A stretch of DNA of 64,000 nt, from the NCBI GenBank assembly GCA_025267735.1, contig CM046307.1, positions 8,066,258 through 8,130,257 on the forward strand, read 5' to 3'. Origin of the DNA: Mactra quadrangularis. Taxonomy: Eukaryota; Mollusca; Bivalvia; Venerida; Mactridae. The first letter of the stretch is position 1; every line of letters begins with the position of its first letter. This document shows, in pieces, positions 60,801-64,000 of this stretch. Both the position numbers and the translations under genes were made by a program. The notes below the pieces were generated by a model. It was not told where the DNA came from and ran no database searches. It worked only from the letters and a program-made list of their open reading frames with translations.

Positions 60801-62242
60801 TTTAAAGGTGATGTTTCGACACGTTTAGGGAAATGTCTGGTTAACAGTAGCGTTATGTTCTACTGTTCATGTAACAGTAGCATCATGTTATACTGTTCAG
60901 GACACCAAATTTCAATAGCAATAAATAAAATCAAATGTAAAATTAGGTTTAATCATGAAATGTGAATGATTTAGGTCCAATAAACTTAAAATACAGAAAG
61001 TCAATAAAAACAATAAAAAACCCACAAAATACGCAAACACACTAAATAACATCATGTGTGATAAATCTTATTTTGTTTTAATTGCATATTTGTTTTATAA
61101 ATGTATATATATCATGTATTTATGGTGGAAGGTTTTTACTTATTTATTAATATTATTGTTATAATTTAAATATTATTGTTATAATTTATCTTTTTCAAGT
61201 TTTGTACAACGCCATTGAATATGTAATATAAAAATAGGCGTTTAATCAAATAAAGAAGTTTAAGTTTAAGATTTGCGTGGATATTAAGACTGTAAATTCA
61301 TGTACATGTACTTTTTGTAATAATTATTTGATTTGTATTGACATGTACGTTGAATGAGTTCAATGATGTTCGCTAGTTTAGAGATGCCTGATGTGGGACC
61401 TGGCGTAGAAGTTGGTCCCCCGTCGATATTCTATGGTATGAATAAAACTAATCTCCATAAACAGATATCATGTAGAACTTTGTCGTACAGGATCTCTGGG
61501 ATCTCATTGGAGGGTCACGTCGAGATGATCTTTATGTTGACCAATCAAGCGTAGTTTTCATCTAGATGAAACACTTTTAATAGCATTTTGATTTCGTAAA
61601 TTTGAAATTCGAAAGCAGTATTATTCACAGGCTGTGATTGGACGGCTCATTTCAAATTGTGTGACGTATACAATGTAAACAAGTTACTTAACATAACAAT
61701 GTCGTCATGAATATTATCATAAAAAGGTCACCTGAACGTGACTCTCGTTTGAAAACGGCCAGATCTAAATTTAGCGAGTATGCGAGCGAACAATTTTTGA
61801 TCGGGTTTTAATCAGACTGGAATAAAACACACCCGAACCTCCAAAATGTATTCATATAATAGATGCGAATTGAAGTAGTTCTGTATGGTTAATAAGATAC
61901 TCTTAACAACGGTAACGTAACACATCGCTATCTTAATTGATTCGATAATGGGAAATAACCTTTGTGGGGGTGATTGGGTCATTTGGAACTCCTCGGTCAT
62001 TCGATACAAATTACACGAAAGGTCGAGGTGTTCCGAATGGTAATTGGGTAAATGTATACAAATTACCTGTGTGACGCCAGACTGAAAAGCTTCAACATGG
62101 ACGCCGAACAATTCAAAGAAAGTAAAACCATCATCAGAAGGTCCCCAACTATTACTGTATATGTCAATGTAAGAAAGGTCGTGTGTTAAAGCTAGGGCGT
62201 GTTGCGAAGCCGTAGCACCTGCGCTGTCCAAAATACGGACAC
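48821..62242 (-). CDS. Furin/kexin-type proprotein convertase, 3' part, 8 exons
   Basis: Exons (minus strand): 62242-62067, 56963-56757, 56134-56031, 53553-53447, 53002-52885, 50559-50270, 49933-49883, 48963-48821. All junctions are GT-AG and the frame holds to a TAA at 48821-48823 (398 residues in window). The first exon has [13 protein letters not shown] and [14 protein letters not shown], as in S8B convertases. The second has [14 protein letters not shown] with the oxyanion Asn. The third has [15 protein letters not shown] with the catalytic Ser. Then come [25 protein letters not shown], and the P domain with [16 protein letters not shown] and [21 protein letters not shown] linker and a hydrophobic segment ([20 protein letters not shown]) lead to a tail of about 15 residues. 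Such enzymes cleave secretory precursors after basic residues in the late secretory pathway. No Cys-rich furin repeat is present. Exons with the catalytic Asp and His lie beyond the window. Confidence 0.92.
49610..49690 (-). repeat. tRNA-like fragment
   Basis: TGGTGGGATTCGATACCAGG resembles an inverse B-box, followed by CATGTCCTATCACTAGACTA, an inverse A-box-like part. It is probably a SINE head rather than a tRNA gene, because no cloverleaf could be built. Confidence 0.35.
50630..50770. repeat. ATC/ATT trinucleotide microsatellite (convertase intron)
   Basis: Imperfect run of CAT, CGT and TTA triplets. Read on the minus strand it gives the Asp/Asn-rich frame at 50519-50827, which is not a gene. 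Confidence 0.85.
51175..51780 (+). pseudogene. LINE reverse transcriptase fragment in a convertase intron
   Basis: It reads [13 protein letters not shown] (normally Y-x-K-A-F-D-S), [37 protein letters not shown] and, after a stop, [13 protein letters not shown] with an intact F-A-D-D. It continues QLNYKESF, then NKTKNWYYNDNL-like broken text. R-Q-G-C-x-L-S-P is typical of RTE/Jockey-type LINEs. It is a different lineage from the LINEs at 43.7 and 57.7 kb. There are no ends and no endonuclease. Confidence 0.65.
51800..52070. repeat. ATT/ATC microsatellite
   Basis: Long imperfect ATT, ATC and ATA triplets. The minus-strand Ile/Met-rich frame here is a by-product. Confidence 0.85.
52076..52350 (+). 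repeat. tRNA-derived SINE, family A, best-preserved copy
   Basis: The head GGTCAGTAGCGCAGTTGGTA (A-box) and GGGTTCGAATCCCACCC (B-box) are close to a real tRNA. The body has GAGGTTATGCCCTTCAATGA, and GTGCGCTAGACACC precedes the family end TGTTGACACGGCGTTAAACC. It sits between an ATT microsatellite and another ATT run. Confidence 0.8.
53560..56025. other. Convertase intron without recognised gene
   Basis: AT-rich. A SINE-like 3' end occurs at 54440-54530 (CTCCTTGTGGAAGGTTAAAC, ATATGTGTTGATAAAA). The phrase AACGAGTTCAGTGACC occurs at 55028 and again at 55424, suggesting a diverged internal repeat. Confidence 0.4.
56640..56715. repeat. ATC/ATT microsatellite
   Basis: About 75 bp of imperfect ATT, ATC and ATA triplets, ending 40 bp from the convertase exon at 56757. 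Confidence 0.8.
57515..57625 (+). repeat. SINE family B, 3' part only
   Basis: It has CAGAGATTTAGCCTTTCCGG, GTAGGTTGACTGACCGCC and TTGCTACGGCGTTAAACCC. It matches the tail of 24012-24300, with the tRNA-like head missing. Confidence 0.65.
57655..60665 (+). pseudogene. LINE with endonuclease start, RT and C-terminus, broken
   Basis: The endonuclease start reads [35 protein letters not shown] (N-x-R-S, E-T) and is then cut by an M2 MITE at 57947-58349. It resumes with a stop-broken part and IGIYRN-like text. The reverse transcriptase frame 58805-59692 (295 codons) has [36 protein letters not shown] and [21 protein letters not shown] frameshift before the first catalytic Asp follows. The frame 59572-60069 has [18 protein letters not shown] and [12 protein letters not shown], in which the catalytic F/Y-A-D-D reads F-A-G-D, and then [14 protein letters not shown]. 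The C-terminal phrases [18 protein letters not shown], [11 protein letters not shown] and [10 protein letters not shown] end near 60650. It is a Jockey/CR1-like element, clearly inactive. Confidence 0.8.
57938..58358. mobile_element. MITE family M2, copy 2, inserted in the LINE
   Basis: The element is 57947-58349 (403 bp), from CAATCTCCGTAAACAG to AATCAGATTG. TCGAAACCT stands on both sides (57938-57946 and 58350-58358), a perfect 9-bp TSD inside the LINE endonuclease frame. The orientation is opposite to copy 1. Confidence 0.9.
60666..61439. other. Convertase intron and LINE 3' flank
   Basis: Stop-rich and AT-rich. The imperfect repeat TAACAGTAGCRTYATGTTCTAC occurs twice at 60842-60900. TTATTGTTATAATTTA is duplicated at 61140-61190. 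Confidence 0.35.
61440..61828. mobile_element. MITE family M2, copy 3
   Basis: The element is 61449-61819 (371 bp), from TAATCTCCATAAACAG to TAATCAGACTG. GAATAAAAC stands on both sides (61440-61448 and 61820-61828), a 9-bp TSD. It is more diverged than the other two copies and lies about 240 bp downstream (on the minus strand) of the first in-window convertase exon. Confidence 0.88.
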
Positions 62243-63590
62243 CTGCAAAAAATTTGAAATGATAATTAACAACGGTTATATTACGTGTTGATTTATATTG
62301 TCGTTATAAAGGGAATTAACTCACCCTAAAGAAATGAGACTGACCATGAACCGGGAGAAATCTGTCTGTAGAGACCGAAAAAAACCACAATTATCAAAAG
62401 AGAAAACTGGGTATTTTTTGCCAAATAATAGATTTATTTGGCTGAATGATAAGTTTATACGACCGTGGTATATAAGTATCTAGTCTTGATTACCTGCCTC
62501 TTACAACTATCGTTTGTGGGTCAAGCAAAGCGCAACAATGGCGGCATCCACACAGGGCATCTTCAGGATACAATTGTTTTATTAAATTTTGCACTACTAT
62601 TTTCAAACGAAGGTCAATTTGGAAAGAGTTCGGTACTAAAGAGGTCAACCGAAGTCGATTTTCCTTTGTGCACTTAAATTTGACAATGAATTAACCCAAA
62701 ATATGTTTGCAAACTATTTCTCTTTGGATTTTCGGATACTTTATTTAGCATATATATTGTATGTGACCGAACGACTATAAAAAGGTATCCACTGTAATTA
62801 TTGTACAATGTTTCTTTGATTTAAGCCTATTTGGAGTGAAATGTTTGTTTAAACAAAATTATCCTATATCTAGTAAAATACTTCATGCACCGACATTAAT
62901 CTGCTTTAACTGACGTACTTAACTCATCCAGCTAGTTCAGCCCTGCGTTCAGTTACCGCGAACGTTCTGTAACGTTCACCAACAGTAATAATTGAACGGC
63001 CTGTTAGCAGAAAACGTTTAAGGCCAACAGCTAACGGTTTTAGTATATAGTACGCGAATATGAAACAGCCTGAAACAAAATAGTTCCAGTACATTTTGCA
63101 AAATAGTAACTGCCATAGCGAGTAGACTATATCCGAATTTCAAATATTTGCGTTTTCCCCTCCGGTACAAACAAACTTTCACTGTTTCAATGAAAACGTG
63201 TGTAAAAAAGAACAGTAGTATTTAATCCATAGTTCGTGTTGTTTAGCAATAATGTGTAAACAACTTTGTTTGTATCGCCTGTGCACGGACGAAAAAACCC
63301 ATAAATTTAATTTCTGGATTAGGTCTAACGAAGTCGGTGGTGTTACTCCCGTTGATTTAGATCAATACTAGTACATGTACAAAAAACAAGTAAACAAGTC
63401 CTCCTCTCCGAATTCTTCTAATAAAATAGAAGTAACGACTCTCTTGCCCGCCATCTTTAAACGTTCACATTTCAACGGGTCGTTCAATTAACCGTTCATA
63501 ACGATAACTGTGTATGGCTAACGCTAACTTATGGAAAGCATTGACTGTCTTATATGTACATAAACGAACGTTGTTGTGTTGAAATAGCAT
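62243..63590. other. Convertase intron, no further exon found
   Basis: I looked on the minus strand for the exon with the catalytic His (H-G-T-x-C) that should precede 62242 and did not find it. The frame at 62465-62677 on the plus strand has a signal-like LVLITCLLQLSFVGQA, but no acceptor or domain supports it. Confidence 0.4.
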
Positions 63591-64000
63591 TATATTAAGT
63601 AGTTTGTTCATTATATTGAGTGCTTTCTTTATTATATTCGGTGGTTTGATTATTATATTGAGTACATTCTTCATTATACTCGGTGGTTTGGTCATTATAT
63701 AAAATGGATTTTTCATTATACTGGGTGGTTTCGTCATTATACTGAGTGCTTTCTTCATTATACTCGGTGGTTTGATCATTATATAAAGTGCATTCTTCAT
63801 TATACTCGGTGGTTTGGTCATTATATAAGGTGGATTTTTCATTATACTCGGTGGTTTTGTCATTATACTGAGTGCTTTCTTCATTATACTCGGTGGTTTG
63901 ATCATTATATAAAGTGCATTCTTCATTATACTCGGTGGTTTGGTCATTATATAAGGTGGATTTGTCATTATACTGGGTGGTTTTGTCATTATACTGAGTG
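63590..64000. repeat. 21-bp minisatellite with a 126-bp higher-order unit, runs off the edge
   Basis: The unit is of the form TCATTATACTCGGTGGTTTG and neighbours, 21 bp, about 19 copies to the window end. Six-unit blocks of 126 bp repeat. Because 21 is a multiple of three, the minus strand is open (63989-63465) with seven-residue repeats of the type MTKPPSI and MKNALYI. I treat this as repeat-derived, not as a gene, although transcription as part of an unseen exon cannot be excluded. Confidence 0.85.

Noticed and set aside
62465..62677. Secreted small protein with a signal-like start
   Set aside because: No splice or domain support; the frame loses hydrophobic structure after residue 20 and lies in a convertase intron on the other strand.

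Overview
The window looks like nuclear DNA of a marine bivalve mollusc, or at least a lophotrochozoan. It is AT-rich, its genes are split by GT-AG introns, and it is dense with tRNA-derived SINEs, small inverted-repeat elements, broken LINEs and a long GTGACCTTGACCTTTGACC-type repeat array that I associate with bivalve genomes. The taxon is an inference; no rRNA or marker gene is present.

Two host genes can be reconstructed, both on the minus strand. (1) A sphingosine/ceramide-kinase-like lipid kinase (17907-30769) is complete in 11 exons. All splice phases agree and the exons sum to 1419 nt (472 aa). (2) The 3' part of a furin/kexin-type proprotein convertase (48821-62242) has eight exons: the end of the S8 protease domain with the oxyanion Asn and catalytic Ser, a P domain, an Asp-rich linker, one membrane segment and a short tail. 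Its 5' exons, with the catalytic Asp and His, lie beyond the right edge.

The rest is mostly mobile DNA. Positions 1-15000 hold degraded pieces of a piggyBac transposase, LINEs, a Mutator-like/DEDDh-exonuclease protein, a SWIM-YqaJ protein and Ty3/gypsy-like pol. Most large introns of the lipid kinase carry one recognisable repeat each. Intron 9 is almost wholly a MITE plus a 3.2-kb higher-order array. Between the two genes (30.8-48.8 kb) is a nest of DNA elements with readable ends and target-site duplications: a small 9-bp-TSD family interrupted by a solo LTR with an internal 243-bp duplication, a hAT-like element holding a pogo-like element and a MITE, three further inverted-repeat elements, a gypsy remnant and a LINE. 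The convertase introns hold two more LINEs, SINEs, microsatellites and two more copies of the 9-bp-TSD family. The right edge is a 21-bp minisatellite.

I see no operon, CRISPR array, rRNA or functional tRNA gene. The most notable observations are the composite LTR nested in a MITE, the iterated nuclear-receptor-like motifs in the kinase intron, and several short inverted-repeat element families whose TSDs can be read directly.
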